This document shows, piece after piece, positions 50,561 through 63,445 of a DNA stretch of 64,000 nucleotides (the first letter of the stretch is position 1; each line of letters opens with the position of its first letter). A model generated the notes under the pieces. That model had not been told where the DNA came from. It ran no database searches and saw only the letters and a program-made list of their open reading frames with translations. Source of the DNA: Papilionanthe hookeriana x Papilionanthe teres (lineage: Eukaryota > Streptophyta > Magnoliopsida > Asparagales > Orchidaceae); assembly GCA_022702705.1 (NCBI GenBank), contig CM040427.1:21920661-21984660 (forward strand), written 5' to 3'. A program made the translations under genes and the position numbers.

Positions 50561-52268
50561 TATTTTTTTCATGGATCAAAGGTTCGGAGCAGACTTTGAG
50601 AGACGAAGGGCTTCGAGGGCTCCGCGGGGGCCGGCGTAAGGACGGATAAACGCCTCCGCGGCGGGGATCGCAAATAGGAGCAAAAACTTGGCGGAATGCC
50701 AGGGCACAAGCCAAGGAAGGAACCATCATAGTAGCTCTTCCCGGCATAGGCGAGCTATGCGGACTCACCTAGATTTGCATGCAAAAGTGGCCCGTTTCGT
50801 GCCGCAGCATCGCCGGAGAAGAAAGAAATCGAAGGAATATTCCTTTTCGGGTTTTCTACCGGACACGCGAAGGAGGAAGGCAAAGAAAGGCAATTTTCTT
50901 ATTCTTGGAGAAGAAAATTGATTTTCTCGGAAACCTTAGAAAGGCAAGGCTCAAAATTCCTATTCCTGCAAGGGGGAGAAAGGCAACTAAATTCTATGAT
51001 TTCGCACGCGGAGAAGGAAGATAAGCAGCCTTTAAATAATTTCATTGGCGTAAATTATTTTCTCTCGTGATTAGTGAGGATTAATTTTCTTTTGGGGCGC
51101 TGAAGGAAGGCTTATCAAGGTAATTGATTAAGGCTAATTAAGGGAAGGTTAATTCCAAGCGTTTAAAGGAAAGTTCTTCAAGTGGGGAGGAAAAAGAAAG
51201 TTTCTCAATCGAAAATTCCGCTTCGAAGGACAAGCTCGACAAGGAAATCTGATAATTTCTTATTAGGAAATTATCTGCTATATGAAAAGATTCCGGGATA
51301 TATTAATCAATAAATTAATTTTAGAAATTAATTTTTAAGCTGAAGAAAGATTTCCTATCAGAAAGATTCGAGCAAAAAATTTTCTACCAAAGATTTCGCA
51401 ACCAATCCGAGGAGTTCGGCGTAGGAAGGACATGACCGACCGGCTGCAGTGAATATATCGGGAGGAATACCAAGATTTCGATGAGCGGCGAGCAGGAACA
51501 AGCCAAGGACAGCACACTCACAGTGCTTACAAGGAAAGGCAGGAGGCGGAGCAGACGCGATAGCTTCGCTGTTTGACGAGGAACATTTTTACGCTTTTAA
51601 TGAGGTACAAGCATGGTTTGGTGAGGTACGCCTTGTTCATTGAGGATTTAGAGGATAAAGGGTTATGAAATTGTCATTTGTCGTACGAGCATTTTCAAAA
51701 GAGAGTCATTAAATTCCACAGTTTTGTCACATGAGAATTTATAGACAGTGGAGCCAGTAAATTTGTCAGCTTGTTTATTGAGGATTTGTGACAGGTGGAG
51801 TTTGGTTCCGCCTTCGAATAGGAACCATGTTTTGCGAATGGGGAGGAGTTACCACTCGAGTTCGCAAGTTTGTCAGTGATTTTCCAACATGTCGAGTTTG
51901 GTTCCAGGAATAGGAACTCAGTTTTGCGAACAAAAGGAGTTCCGGCCAACTGAGTTCATCGGTTTGTTTCAAAGATTTTGCGACAGTGAATCGCGATTGT
52001 GTGAATTTGGATAAAGGCAAGCACAGTTTGCAAGTTCGTCACAAGAGGAGTTGCGACAGGTGAAATCAGTCGAGACGTTGATGCGAACAGAAAGTCAAAA
52101 GTGTTCGCAGTAGTTCACCTGAATTTGTGCGAACAAGAAAGGCTTTGGGTGCTAGATGGCACGGCCGATCAAGTGAGGTCGATGGCTGGGTTGCCCAACC
52201 TACTATGGTGTAAGAAACTCCATGAAGTATTTCTTTTATGGGACTGGATATTCGCCAAAGTGGAGATT
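50561..52268 (+). other. Remaining copia internal region, no domains seen
   Basis: No protease, integrase, reverse transcriptase or RNase H motif is visible. The section 51680-52130 repeats words such as TTTGTCAGTGATTTT, AGTTTGGTTCC and GCGAACA, a loose degenerate repeat. The element is therefore a non-autonomous or strongly deleted copia. Confidence 0.4.
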
Positions 52269-52365
52269 TGTTAGGTATGACTCATATACCTGGTGATGCA
52301 TTTCTTCTAAGGGACTAGATATTCGCCAAGGTGGAGATTTGTTAGGTATGACTTATATGCCGGAA
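52224..52365 (+). repeat. 71-bp tandem duplication over the polypurine tract and LTR start
   Basis: GATATTCGCCAAAGTGGAGA/TTTGTTAGGTATGACTCATAT is repeated 71 bp later with few changes. The copia LTR therefore appears to begin twice, at 52269 and 52340. Confidence 0.85.
52326..52339 (+). other. copia polypurine tract
   Basis: CCAAGGTGGAGATT directly before TGTTAGG is the usual arrangement before a copia 3' LTR. Confidence 0.78.
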
Positions 52366-52639
52366 ATTTGGAGTCTCTTGGAATAAAATGCGTCTCCCGC
52401 GAAAATGAAGATCTCTCGAATTTAAAGGCGCAGCGTGCGTTTTTTAAGAATTTAACTGTAGCTTTATCTATAAATGTATGTGTAACACTATGTATATTGA
52501 ACCAAACTTGGAACTCCTCTTCGGGGCCGTTGAATTCGCCGCGCTCTGCTCCCGAGGATGTAGGCATCTTTGCCGAACCTCGTTAAATCTCGTGTTCTTC
52601 TTCGATTTCCGTGTTTTGTTCGCTCTAAATTGCATAACA
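52340..52639 (+). mobile_element. copia-type 3' LTR (300 bp)
   Basis: The LTR runs TGTTAGGTATGACTTATATG...ATTGCATAACA, followed by AAGTC. It is matched along its length by the 5' LTR at 48279-48592, with many substitutions and small gaps, so the insertion is not recent. Confidence 0.85.
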
Positions 52640-52644
52640 AAGTC

Positions 52645-52991
52645 TCTTTCAATTTTCCATCAAGTGGACTAGAATAGTTGTCTTGCCATGTGGTTAATTT
52701 CTCTTGCATGGTCACTATTTCATGTAAAATTCAGTGACAAGCTTGGTAAAGAAAAATAAAGAACAAACAGTGGTAACATAAAAGATTAAGTCAGCAAAGA
52801 AGAAAGGACAGAAAATGAGAGCCAAAAAAAGCAATTATAATAACTGCTAAAAAAAACAGTAGAAATCCAGAAAGGTTAGGCCAAACTACTTTCTGATGTT
52901 ATATAGATCATGTGAAATGTTTGCCCCATTAAGAAAGTATTGAATGACAAAAGCACATATAACAATTTAGTAGACATTTAAATATTATCTA
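52645..52991. other. Spacer downstream of the dioxygenase gene
   Basis: The first 90 bp are the end of the 140-bp duplicated unit that the copia element entered. The rest is AT-rich and presumably includes the 3' UTR of the dioxygenase gene. No polyadenylation signal is assigned. Confidence 0.4.
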
Positions 52992-53231
52992 TCACATGGC
53001 CTCAAGAGACTCGACCTGCGTCTTGGGCCCTTTTTCCTTATGTAGAGCCCTGTACTCACTAAATGTCATTGCCCTATAAAGCTGAGGCCTCTCCTGCGTC
53101 ACGAGTTCCTTAACCGGCTCTAATGGCAGATCGTTCTTTGGATTGTAGAAGAAAGCGATGGACAATCGTTCCTGGACTGCATTAACCAATACTCTGTGTT
53201 CCACGCTCTTGTATGTTGCATTGCTCAATAC
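52992..53231 (-). pseudogene. Dioxygenase exon 3
   Basis: The acceptor is TGCAACAG/GTATTGAGC at 53231. The exon is open to a TGA stop at 52992 and encodes VLSNATYKSVEHRVLVNAVQ and on to KTQVESLEAM. It is the only exon without a frame disruption. Confidence 0.85.
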
Positions 53232-55558
53232 CTGTTGCATGCCAACTTTTACTGTCTAGTTGAATGTATATGAGTTACGGTATTTATGGAGAAAAATATA
53301 CAGCATAATAGTTAAATATACTGTTTATTTTAGTTTAAATTTATTGCATTTACGGAAAAAACGTTTTTCCTCGCCTATTTTTTCTCAGTTACCTTTTTTA
53401 ATGATTCATTCTGATAATTACATCTACCTAGATTTCTAAGGGGAGTTGTTTCTAAGATTAAGGTGGACCAACATGACATCTATTATGATATTACGAAGAT
53501 GATATTGGAAAACTCATACGCTCAAACGGGTGTAAAAAAGTTTTTTACATGGTTTAATTAAAAATATAACTTGCACATATATATTGGTATCTCAAGAGAG
53601 ATTTTCCAGGGAACATAGCTAAATTATTTAACTTGACATTACTTTGTATTGGTCTATATTAATATATATTTATATAATTATACAATTTGAGCGTACAAAT
53701 AGTTTAAATGATAGGGAAAAAATATATAAATAGAAACGAGTGTAAAGTAGCCATTAATATGATTTAAAAAGTTATGACATGTGCTTTTAATTCGACTTGA
53801 AAAGGAAACTGAAATGAAAATGATATTTCAAAAGAATTACAAGGCATTTACAAAATACAATGAGATCAAGCATTTTTTATATTAAAATAACAATCGAACT
53901 CCTTTTATCCTTTCAATTAAATTAATTTGTACTGTAATTCTGGTCAAATAGAATGATTTGATCATTTATTTTATACTCTTTTGAAAATATATCAAAAGCA
54001 TCGGACTCAAGTTAGTTTCCTTAATGATGATCTTTGTCATTATTTCACATCTATCTCCAATTTACTTTTATTCTACATATGTTTGTATTTTTTATGAAAT
54101 CACTTTCAAACCCTGAAAGATACTTTGTGACGATTTCCGGATAAATTTCAACTATTCAAGATGAAGAAGGCTTTATTTTCTAAGAAATTATTTCTCAAAA
54201 ATCAAGTACATTATTATAATTTTATTTTATTTCCCGAAAAGGATCAGAAATTTTCGATCGCAACCAGATTTTTAATAACGAAATAAAAATTACTTCCAAC
54301 CGCAAAAATTTCTAAAAATTATGAAAAAAATAATTCCTGAAACAAAAAATCAGGAACGGCCTAAATATAAAAATACTCAAAAATTGTTCCGACCAGGCCT
54401 TAATCTGCTCCAAAAAAATTACACGCGAAAGACGAACTATCCGCATTTGGGTTCACAATTAAACTTGTAACACTTATTTTGTAATAAAGGAAAGAGTAGA
54501 TAGCCACGAAAATGCAACTATATAACTTTATTACAAAGTCTAATTTAGCACGTGGTTTAAATAGGTTCTTTTGTCGGGAGCTTAAACCTGTAGAAGCTAT
54601 CGTTAAACAAATCTCAGTTATATTTTTTTTAATATCTGCGCAAAAACTGTCCTTGAGCAACTCAGGGAAAAATCTAGTCAGCATAATATGTGGACTGACT
54701 ATAGGCAATAAAATTTAGTTTTTTCCCTTGTTAATATGGATTTTATTTTATAAAAAAAAAGAGAAATTTACATACGTAGCACACAATATGTATTTATGTA
54801 TTTAATATCTCACACTTAAATTTTATAATGACAAACATTGCATTTTTCGTGTTTTAAATGGATGCCTGAAAATATGTATTTGGCTTTTAAAATAAGGTAA
54901 TAGTGTTATTTTATGTGCATATATAAAATAAATAGATTATATTTTTTACTTTTAAATATGCTCATATTGAAATGATTTTATATGTGACGTAAAGCGTTAC
55001 TTGCGCAAAGAGCACAGAAAAATATAATGGTTTTAAAAGTAACTTTAAAAGTAGCACATAAATAGTATCGATAGTTATTACCATTAAATAACCATTGTTC
55101 GTCGAGCAAGTGTAGTAATTTTGCCAATTTAAAGCATACAATTTTAAACCATTAAACAAGTAACGGATAGAATTTATTCCATCACCTGCAAGTACGCCAT
55201 CGTTTTTTCCACTTGGATAAGCAAAGGATAACCATAGAAGATGCAATAAATACTTGTCACTTATCTCCATCCATTTTTCAATGATTAGTGTCCTCTTGTA
55301 ACTTAAATCAATGTGAAGAACTTATAAAAAATAAATATCATTGTAAAACTTGACTATAGCATATAAACAAATATTTATCAAGAATTTTCTAATGATTTTC
55401 TATCAAAAGTGTACAATTTTGCAAGAAATTTCTTTTATTTGTGCTTTTAAATATTAATTTGGCATTAACAACTGAGACTTATGTATTAAAATTTTGGAAT
55501 GTAAAAAAGCAATTTTTTACTTGGAATTACTTGTTAACAAGGAGAACATGGGGATAAC
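53232..55558 (-). other. Intron 2 of the dioxygenase gene (2.3 kb)
   Basis: A long AT-rich intron. Several open frames of 68-102 codons lie within it, without recognisable domains. No transposon ends were found. Confidence 0.6.
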
Positions 55559-55892
55559 CCGAATCTGATCACCGACATTGATGATGAGAGCATTGGGGAC
55601 CGGGTTGACGGAGGACTCAATCGTTCCTCTTGCGTACCTGAAGCCCGGGAACCCCATGGTCAGCCACAAGTACAGTGAGCCCGCCCGGGTCAGAGTGGGC
55701 CGACAACCCTAATGTTAGTTCCGGTTGCGGGCATTTAGGATAGTAATTAACCCTCATGCAGGTTCCAATCTCATTTCCTCCGAACTTCTCCCTTTAAAAA
55801 ACCCTACGTCAAACCCTAGGTCTATTGATAACACCTTCATCACTGTATCGCATAAGTTCAACATCTGCCTCCCATACTCCTCCGTAATTTCT
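55559..55892 (-). pseudogene. Dioxygenase exon 2
   Basis: The acceptor is TATTACAG/AGAAATTACG at 55892 and the donor ATTCGG/GTTATC at 55559. It reads EITEEYGRQMLNLCDTVMKV, then (after a frame change near 55795) FGGNEIGTCMRVNYYPKCPQ and the HSDPGGLT motif. A TGA replaces the Trp of the NDWV block, followed by a one-base insertion before VNPVPNALIINVGDQI. Confidence 0.8.
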
Positions 55893-56404
55893 CTGTAATA
55901 CAGCACAAATTTTCTGTAACTCATAAGCCATAATCATATAAAACCCTTAGTTCATTATTCAAAACAAGCAAATGATCTACAGGAGAAGAAACAGAGCTGC
56001 GTAACGATACGAATTAAAGTGTCATTTCTGCGCATATTTTTCACGAATTATATTTAGTATGATATTTGATATGATCTAGATGATCAAGTAGGCATTAATA
56101 GAATAATTTCCATATTCAATAATTTAACATGAAACGATGTGGACATTATTAGCGGCACAGATCTTCTTTTTTTCCTTACGTAATATGTTATCATTAGAAT
56201 TCCGGGAAATAGAGCGATGAGCGTTACTATTTCGATTAGAAAAGATAATTCTAAAATCGTATGATAAAGTTTTATATATAGATAAAAATCAACGTCTTTT
56301 GTCATCTAATTAAAGCATTTTAAAATTCTGGCATAGACAATTTTTTTACTCTCCAAGAACTATATATAGAACAGTCAGTATTCTTAGTAGAAAGAGCATA
56401 GTAC

Positions 56405-56906
56405 CTGCATGCAGAGGGGGACCTTTGGCCACTTTCTCAAAGTTCTTAATACGGTGTGGAAGAAAATGAAGGTAGAAATAATCGCCCCAGTCGAGCTGTG
56501 ACCCTCCTTTCTCAATTCCAAGACGGCTTCCATAACCCTCATAAGTTAATGGTGAATTAGCCAACTTCTTCTTCTCCTCCATAGGAAGGTGGAAAACTCT
56601 CTCCAAACCCCCCCATCACGGCTTTAACCACTTCAATATCTATACCATGCTCACCACGTGGAAGAATCCCAATCACGACAAACATCAGCGATCTCGCGAA
56701 CAACAGAATAGAAATCAACGGCGCTCGTCTTAAGTTTCCCGAGATCGATAATAGGGATACTTAATTCACGGGCGGTGGTGGCTCCGCAACTGTAGGCCGA
56801 TCTGCAGGGGTTTCACGTAGTTGACGGGGATTAATGTGGCACCGCTTTCGGCGATGGATTGAACAGCGACGATGGGTTCCGGCCATTCATGGAGCAGTGA
56901 ATCCAT
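56405..56906 (-). pseudogene. Dioxygenase exon 1
   Basis: The exon opens at ATG 56906 and ends at CTGCATGCAG/GTAC (56405/56404). The reading frame must be shifted around 56802 (after YVKP), around 56772 (after EPPPP), around 56676 (DWG/FF), around 56661 (VVS/HG) and at the run of seven C at 56607-56613, where six would keep frame. The N-terminal DIOX_N-type core is otherwise well conserved. Confidence 0.8.
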
Positions 56907-56942
56907 TGCTTTTATTTTATGTGGTTTTGGGAAAGTTTTCAC

Positions 56943-56951
56943 TAATTTATA
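56943..56951 (-). promoter_or_regulatory. TATA box of the dioxygenase gene
   Basis: TATAAATTA on the minus strand, 45 bp before the start codon. This would place transcription start some 15-20 nt before the ATG. Confidence 0.6.
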
Positions 56952-57024
56952 AAGGGAGGAGGAGGGCTAGGATGCGAATATTAAGACGTGGTGGTTGACA
57001 ATGAAAAATGGATGGGAAATAGGG

Positions 57025-57030
57025 CACGTG
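57025..57030 (-). promoter_or_regulatory. G-box CACGTG upstream of the dioxygenase gene
   Basis: A perfect CACGTG about 75 bp upstream of the TATA box. G-boxes bind bHLH factors such as MYC2, which drives jasmonate-responsive genes, so the motif fits the JOX-like identity. One hexamer can also arise by chance. Confidence 0.45.
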
Positions 57031-57257
57031 AGCTTTATCTTGGTTTAAGCATTGCCATAAAATTACAGCGGATGAAGTCATATTATTGCGTCAATAAAAA
57101 ATGTATTGTGTGCTTTTCAGCACAATTAATCATAATATTTGAAGATAAAATGACAATAAAAACTTTTATCTTCTCTAACGACTTCAAACTTGCCTCTGTC
57201 ATTCGAACTGCCAGCAAGCACCAGATTGAAATGAACGGACAGAGCATGGTCTGGTAG

Positions 57258-57530
57258 CCAGATATCAAGACGAGGGGCAAGGAAGGAGGGGAGTTCGAGC
57301 ATTTAGACGATGGTAGTTTTGGTGACCTCCCGAAAGATCTTGACGCCTTCAAAAGAGGCAACTCATCATCGTTGTGGACTAGGTCGTCGGACACTCAGAC
57401 CTATCGTCAATTTCTAGCTTCGTCAATGGATCGTAGGCTCGCTAAGCAAGCAAGAGAGCGTGAGGCTAATGGCAGCAAGGACGCTGCAGTCATTGGATCA
57501 CAAAGGCTAAGGCTTTATGAAATTCATTAA
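57258..57530 (+). CDS. Unidentified 91-codon open stretch, possible last exon
   Basis: From 57258 to the TAA at 57528-57530 one frame stays open and reads like a soluble protein end: KEGGEFEHLDDGSFGDLPKD, LDAFKRGNSSSLWTRSSDTQ, TYRQFLASSMDRRLAKQARE and VIGSQRLRLYEIH. Composition is balanced and unlike the AT-rich surroundings. The same frame is also open from 56988 to 57254, separated only by a TAG at 57255-57257, but that part is less protein-like. An AG at 57259-57260 or 57268-57269 could be a splice acceptor. I do not recognise the family. It may be a last exon, a captured gene fragment or the end of a pseudogene. Confidence 0.4.
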   Translation, partial: PDIKTRGKEGGEFEHLDDGSFGDLPKDLDAFKRGNSSSLWTRSSDTQTYRQFLASSMDRRLAKQAREREANGSKDAAVIGSQRLRLYEIH

Positions 57531-59150
<1,620 letters not shown>

Positions 59151-60010
59151 GCATCAATTTTAAGTCATTATTTTATGCATACTTTAAATAAAAGAACCAT
59201 AAAAACAACCAGTAATGCTATATTAACATTCAACATTATATCCAGACAATTAAGTCTTCAAGATGATTTTTTTGTTCATAGTATCTCTCATGACTTGTTC
59301 ACTGTATAAGCGAGCTTCTCTTTTTACATCACTGCATCAAAACAACCTGCAATCATAATATGTCCTTCTCCTAGAACAACAACAAATCTGATCAGCTCAT
59401 AGTTCCCTTTTTCTTCTTTTAAAATGTATTCAAAACACTATGTACTACTATGGCAATATAGAGCTCTCATGTATCAGATGAACTTTAACTAAATTTTCCT
59501 AAGATTGTAATATAACATGCTTTTATTCGATAAATTAGACTACATATGCAATAGGAAATTAGCAAGCAAATATTAAATGAATTAGACTGCCTAGGCATCA
59601 ATTTTAAGTCATTACTTTTATGCATAATATTAAATAAATAAAAACTTCAAAAACAACCGCAATGCTATGATGACATTCAACTTTATATCGACGATGAAGT
59701 CTTCGCATATTTTTTTTGTTCATGCGTGTCTCTCTTGATACGTTCATCGTGTAGAGCAAGCTTCTTTTACATCGGTGCATTGAAAGAACTTCGCAATCTT
59801 AACATGTCCTTTTCCTAGAACAACATTAAAATATGATCCTCTCATTGCTTGCTTTCCTTTTCGAAATGTATTTAGAACACTATGTACCAAGCAATGCCAA
59901 TAATATGAACTTGAAATATTTTTTCCGAGATTGTAATATATCACATTTTTATTTAACAAATTAGACCGGTATATGCAATTCTGGACATTAGCAAAAAATT
60001 GGGTTCCTTT
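59151..60010. repeat. Direct tandem duplication, unit about 444 bp
   Basis: GCATCAATTTTAAGTCATTA starts at 59151 and again at 59595. The copies stay collinear to about 59594 and 60010 (for example ATGTCCTTCTCCTAGAACAA against ATGTCCTTTTCCTAGAACAA, and AACACTATGTAC in both). They differ by many substitutions and small gaps. The second copy has a 93-codon open frame on the minus strand (59744-60025) that is broken in the first, so coding is unproven. Confidence 0.8.
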
Positions 60011-60772
60011 GTTGAAAAAAGCCATACATAATGAAAAATATGCATCTCAAAGTTATAACATTAAAAATTAAATTATCGAAACAAGAGAAATTAGACATAC
60101 CTAATCCTCAAGGCATCTAAAAACAAGAATATCAAAAAATGAAAAACTAAAAATATTAATCTCGAAATACACAATGAACTCATCAGCGTCTACAATGTCT
60201 TCCTCGTTAAATGTATCATCTCCAAAACACCTCCCCATCAAGTTTGTCGATGTCATAAGAAGTCTTCTCGAGCAAAAAAAATCGACATGTCTAATGTTCG
60301 AATGCTTCGCGCATACGCAATTCGATCTTCATCCAAGGCCATGAAATCAATATCTTCCGAGATGAATGTTTATGTATAATATTATAAGAGATGCTTCCTA
60401 TTCTAACAACTATCTTTATTTCGGAAGAATAAGTTGGCATATCTCAGAGTATGACCTACTTTTCTTTCATACGTTGGATAATCACTCTATAAGACTCCAT
60501 AATAATCATTGTCTTTTTTTAGGATTTCATTTCTAACTCTAAATACCTATCTGACGCACTCATCGTTTGGAAGATAGTATCTGTATTGGCGAGGGCTTGA
60601 AATCATTTTTCATGGGATATCCCAAATCGATCAAGTGATATTTTCCTAAATAAGAATATTAATACATCTCTACAAATGTAACATTTCAAATATAATCATG
60701 AATATACTAACCATGTGCAGGTATTAGAAATTTGTATGTACATTGTCGACTATTGAATTTCAAAATATGATT
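60011..60772. other. Unassigned stretch
   Basis: A short minus-strand run, SEDIDFMALDEDRIAYARSI (about 60300-60360), reads protein-like but is open for only about 35 codons. It may be a remnant of a transposase or other gene, but I could not identify it. Confidence 0.3.
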
Positions 60773-60795
60773 TGTTGGCCTCATTTTTATGATAA

Positions 60796-60996
60796 GGTCA
60801 ACCCGACCTAAAAAGTCAACTTTGGTCAAAATGGTCAATTCCGACCCAATGACCAACCCTATCACCAAATAGCCAACCTACGACCTAAAAATCAACTTCG
60901 TCAAAATCACACTCGAATTCCACGACAAACCCTACTCGACCTCAAAATGTCAACCCTTTGACCCAAAAGTCAAATTTGGTCAAAATGGTCAATTTT
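60796..60996 (-). promoter_or_regulatory. Cluster of W-boxes
   Basis: At least seven TTGACC or TTGACT motifs occur on the minus strand in 200 bp (GGTCAA or AGTCAA on the plus strand), some in a repeated block TTTGGTCAAAATGGTCAATT. WRKY factors bind TTGAC(C/T). Confidence 0.55.
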
Positions 60997-62245
60997 CGAC
61001 CAAATAACCAATTATTATCGAATTCACTACTCCGTTTAAGACCCCAAAATAACAAAATAATCAAAATTTAATTTCAAAAATTATTTTACTAATTAAATTA
61101 AATTGAATAATAAATTAATTTTAATATTTTAAATAATTAAATGACATAAATAATTAAAAATGAAAATTAAATTAAAATTCATAAAATGACAAAATGCACT
61201 CCAAAATAAAATAAAAATGACAAAATTGATCAAATAATTCTCGAGAAATTATTTTGACAAATTAAATTAAATTGATCAATAATTTAATTTTCAATATTTT
61301 AATTAATTAAATGCATATAATTAATTAAAATGAAAATTAAATTAAAAGTCATAAAATGATAAAATGCACAAATTAATTAAAAATAATGGAATTAATCAAA
61401 TAATTAATTCCAAATTTATTTTGACATCAATCGACCAATAATTTAATTTTCATATTTTAATTAATGACATAATTAATTAAAATGAAGATTAAATTGAAAA
61501 AGTCATGAAATGACACAAAATTCAATTTTAAATAAAAAATGACATTAAAATTAAACAAATAATTAATTGGAATTTTTTCCAATTAATAATCGATTGATAA
61601 AAAAATTTCCAACATTTAATTAATAACATAATTAATTAAAATGAAAATTAAATTAAGAAGGGTATTAAATGGAATTTTAAACCTAAGACATTATGGTTTT
61701 CTAAAAATTCCAAATCTCTTTTATGACATCACACATGACCTCATATGGGTTAGAAACAACCCATATAACCCATTAAAAATGAAATAACCCATGTATGACC
61801 AATCATGAACCATGCTTAACCATGGTAAACACATGTGATGATTCATTCATCATTGGTGGAAAAATGATGTGTCACCTCCTCATGCAACCCTAAGAGAAAC
61901 TTTGGGCGACTCATCTAACACCTCCCATCTTCACCAATACGAGAGAGGAAGAGCTTAGATCACCATTACTTCATATGGTGATCTCATAAATAGAAAATGA
62001 GAAAATTAAAGAAAATAAAGGGATATGTCATCTCCCCATGAACCCTTAAAATGAGGTGTCGGATAATGAAGATCTTAGCCCTTCGAGTCACCATTAATCC
62101 CTCCCTTAGCCAATGGAATGGAAACAAAGAGATCAAAGGCTATCATGACAATTTGGAATCCATAATCGCCATGATACATGAGCTTCGTTTAAGTGGCATA
62201 ATTCAATCCTAAGCTAACTGTGGTTGAATTATGCCCATCCATGGT

Positions 62246-62254
62246 TATAAAAGG
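62246..62254 (+). promoter_or_regulatory. TATA box of the possible second large LTR
   Basis: TATAAAAGG in a C/A-rich context, 1.47 kb from the TGTTGGCC end. Confidence 0.5.
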
Positions 62255-63445
62255 AAAGCCCTTTACCCGAAATTACGAAGAAAAAAATTCATGAAAACCT
62301 ATAAGCTGCCCAAATTCCTTAGCGCCCAACACAAAAACTTTGCTAAGGATCTTAGCAACCTATTTTAGCCAAGATCAAGCCATAAGATTAAATTCTCGAA
62401 TCGTCAATTAAGCTAAAACCCAAACTCAGCCCAAACCTAGCCACTTTGCCAAAATTGCTCACCAAGGCTAGCTGCAAATCCAAATTGAAGATAAAGATCT
62501 CTTGGGAGTACTAGAGGCCGACCATCAAGACTTATCAAGTTTCAATATTATTTGTAATATGTATGAATTTTTTTGTCAAAAATAATTCATATAATTCGAA
62601 AAATCATGGACTAAACTAGCCCAAACAAAATTATCATTACCGTATAGATATAATTTATATGTCAAGATATTTCCATAAGTTCAAAAATCACTAATTTCAT
62701 TGAGTATGAGTGAGATATCGAGCTTGGGTTGGACGGTTCAAATTATTTTTGAATTATCGATTTAATCTCCACCGCTCGTTCCCGTGTTTTGAACCTGACG
62801 TCGCTGATCGCTACAGTCCCGTGTTCCCCGTTCGAATCCGACGTTGGATCCTCCCGCGTCTTCGACGCGTACGAGGACACGCGGCGTGTTCTCGATTTTT
62901 TCTAAAGGTTAATCCAAATTAACCTTAAAATAATCCAAAAATCATATCTTTTTGTACAGAGCTCCAAAAATAAAATAAAAATGTTTGAAGAGAATAAAAT
63001 TATGAAATTAAAATCATAATTTTATTCTCGAAATTTATTTTTTTAAAATAATTAAATACTCTCTCGCAGTATTTTAATTATTAAAAAATTATTTACAAAT
63101 CAAAAAGATGTGAAAATTTTAGGGACGAATCTTTAAGTCCTTAGACACATCTCCTGATTTTTCTAAGGCTAAAGATAGCTCTCTGTGATATTTAGGATTT
63201 TCATTTTCCATGATATTTTATAATAATTTCCAAAAATAATTATAAAATTTGGAAAAATGGAAAATAAAATTCAAAAATGGTTAAGAATTTTAGGATGACA
63301 GACACAATCCTAAAACAATAATTCTTAAGCCATAAAATCAACCTTAAAAGACATTTTAAATGTAGTTAAGATTTATTAATTATAAATTAATATTTCAAAA
63401 TCATTTTCTTCATTTGGTTTAACCCATTTCAATGACTAAGCCAAT

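Larger units (their letters stand above)
52992..56906 (-). pseudogene. JOX-like 2-oxoglutarate-dependent dioxygenase gene, three exons, broken
   Basis: Three exons (56906-56405, 55892-55559, 53231-52992) with GT/AG borders give a protein of the plant DOXC class closest, from memory, to jasmonate-induced oxygenases (JOX; jasmonic acid hydroxylation) and other SRG1-like enzymes. Exon 1 starts MDSLLHEWPEPIVAVQSIAE and includes ANSPLTYEGYGSRLGIEKGG and LDWGDYFYLHFLP. Exon 2 holds YYPKCPQPELTLGLSAHSDP, with the metal ligands of the HxD motif. Exon 3 has KSVEHRVLVNAVQERLSIAF, with the third ligand His and the RLS motif for 2-oxoglutarate. At least seven single-base frame disruptions and one Trp-to-stop change lie in exons 1 and 2. 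Exon 3 is open, and the splice sites and motifs are well kept. It is either a recent pseudogene or a real gene with consensus errors. Relatives without jasmonate activity cannot be excluded. Confidence 0.85.

Noticed and set aside
48134..52720. The homologous flanks of the copia element as a 70-bp target duplication
   Set aside because: They are adjoining parts of a pre-existing 140-bp tandem unit. The actual duplication is the 5-bp pair AATTC/AAGTC.
54400..55270. Genes inside the long dioxygenase intron
   Set aside because: The open frames are AT-rich, on both strands and without recognisable motifs.
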